The notes beneath the pieces are model-generated. The model ran no database searches and was not told the DNA's origin. It saw nothing but the letters and a program-made list of their open reading frames with translations. Shown one piece after another: positions 43,750 through 44,680 of a stretch of DNA of 44,680 nt. The translations under genes were made by a program, and so were the position numbers. The stretch spans positions 1 to 44,680 of IMG/VR virus record IMGVR_UViG_3300031566_000093; one strand, given 5' to 3'. Numbering within the stretch: the first letter of the stretch is position 1; every line of letters begins with the position of its first letter. Source of the stretch: a virus.

Positions 43750-44680
43750 GTATAATTTAATAAGAAATTCATATTTTGATTCACTAACATCATCTGGAAC
43801 TGGAGATGTAGATCTAACATGGAATCAGCTCGAGTCCTTAATGGACGGCAATTTGACCAGTTCAGGGGTGACTTTGACAGCGCCAGATACGCTTTATCTT
43901 GAGGTAGATCTGAGTCAGCGTATAAAAGTGGACGGTATAAGATTATATGCTAGTGATCTAACTAAATCTGCAAACATAAAATTTTATTATAAGAATTCAG
44001 AAAGCGATAGTTATTCTGGCTTGGCCACACAAGTAGGTTCCTATTATTACACTACGATAGCCTCTCCTTCGGCGCCCAGATATCTACGAGCAACAATCAG
44101 TGGTGTAGCCATGGAGCTTTATGAATTCCAGGTGTTCAACGACGATTACATAGTCGCATTCGGAGAAGACGGAAGCCTATACTCTGAATATCTAGACAAC
44201 ACACCAGTAGGAGAACTAGGAAGCCCAGAAGTTATAAAACTATTTAACAATAATATTGTTGGGTCTATGCCAGCAACCGCTTATGCGTGTATAGATTACA
44301 CCGATAAAGAAGGTGATTGGTATGTAAAAATTTCTTCGTCGGAAAATGGAACTTATTACTCACTTAATGATGGAGCTGTTCTAGATGATAACAATTTAAC
44401 CTCCACTTACATATGGGATATGGGTAACCATACTGATACTACTATTAGTGGGTTTGCTTTAGTTTTGGACGGTACTGCTTTAAATGGTACTTATGTTTCT
44501 CCTATTTTTGAAACGCTAGACGGGTCAGCGTCCAGTTATTTCATTGTAGATGCTACTACTACTAGTGGAATTAATAGTGTGAGTTATGACGCTGGTTCAT
44601 ATAATGGGACTATTAGGGTGAAAAGTAATAGTACAGCACCTATAGATATGAATGAGGTTTATTTACCAACGATAGTTGCT
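43742..44680 (+). CDS. Tail protein with discoidin-like N-terminus (3'-partial, 313 codons visible)
   Basis: Runs open to the right edge. It begins MAKYNLIRNSYFDSLTSSGT and overlaps the HNH gene by 8 bases. Residues about 20-130 follow the F5/8C (discoidin) pattern: LMDGNLTSSGV, LYLEVDLSQRIKVDGIRLYA, a strand NIKFYYKNSES, then RYLRATISGVAMELYEFQVF. After this come further beta repeats (DWYVKISSSENGTYYS; STYIWDMGNHTDTTISGFAL), similar to fibre repeats. It is probably another receptor-binding fibre related to the 2,484-residue protein. The first 480 bases are more G+C-rich than the rest of the window. The complete domain order is unknown because the gene is cut by the window. Confidence 0.8.
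   Translation, partial: MAKYNLIRNSYFDSLTSSGTGDVDLTWNQLESLMDGNLTSSGVTLTAPDTLYLEVDLSQRIKVDGIRLYASDLTKSANIKFYYKNSESDSYSGLATQVGSYYYTTIASPSAPRYLRATISGVAMELYEFQVFNDDYIVAFGEDGSLYSEYLDNTPVGELGSPEVIKLFNNNIVGSMPATAYACIDYTDKEGDWYVKISSSENGTYYSLNDGAVLDDNNLTSTYIWDMGNHTDTTISGFALVLDGTALNGTYVSPIFETLDGSASSYFIVDATTTSGINSVSYDAGSYNGTIRVKSNSTAPIDMNEVYLPTIVA

Noticed and set aside
1-44680. CRISPR array, tRNA genes or insertion sequences
   Set aside because: I saw no regular spacer-repeat array, no cloverleaf candidate and no transposase-like frame in either strand.

Overview
The window is a piece of a tailed double-stranded DNA bacteriophage (Caudoviricetes) genome. It covers the distal tail and host-recognition module. 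Every gene I accept is on the + strand, packed end to end, with strong AGGAGG-type ribosome sites and the standard bacterial code (TAA, TAG and TGA all act as stops). The DNA is A+T-rich, roughly one third G+C where I counted. I see no integrase, lysis, replication, tRNA or CRISPR feature. The host cannot be named from the sequence; low G+C and strong Shine-Dalgarno sites fit a low-G+C bacterium. Long-tailed morphology follows from the giant tape measure, but a contractile sheath upstream cannot be excluded.

Layout. (1) 1-13245: a giant tail tape measure protein, open at the left edge and at least 4,414 codons long. (2) 13259-16014: two proteins that look like tail hub or baseplate components. 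(3) 16016-20375: a run of small virion-type proteins of unknown function, one a Cys-rich 69-residue protein. (4) 20390-26663: a family of modular beta-rich proteins, with three tandem paralogues carrying a Big_1-like Ig domain, flanked by SbsA-type Ig-like domain proteins. (5) 26687-28291: a 534-residue structural protein. (6) 28292-29229: an intergenic region with a folded RNA candidate, then a free-standing PD-(D/E)XK homing endonuclease. (7) 29263-42879: a small protein, a 1,815-residue Cys-rich tail protein, a small zinc-ribbon-like protein, and a 2,484-residue adhesin with SPRY, discoidin (F5/8C) and LamG-like domains. (8) 42889-43749: an HNH homing endonuclease with three 60-residue zinc-ribbon repeats. 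(9) 43742 to the right edge: the start of another discoidin-like tail protein.

How the genes fit together. The tape measure sets tail length and occupies the tube lumen; the hub-like proteins close the tip; the Ig, propeller-like and lectin-like proteins probably form side fibres or tip fibres that bind the cell surface. The two endonuclease genes are selfish passengers placed between structural genes without breaking them.

The most notable observation is inside the tape measure. Near its N-terminus is a stretch with the full signature of a RecB/Cas4-type PD-(D/E)XK nuclease (H231, D263, D276-x-K278, Q333-x3-Y337). Near its C-terminus, between two standard tape-measure C-terminal motifs, is a compact protein-kinase-like core (D4128-x4-N4133, then D4145-P-G). 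Tape measure proteins enter or contact the host ahead of the DNA, so this may be a tape measure that carries enzymatic cargo. That is inference from motifs and needs structure prediction and biochemistry.
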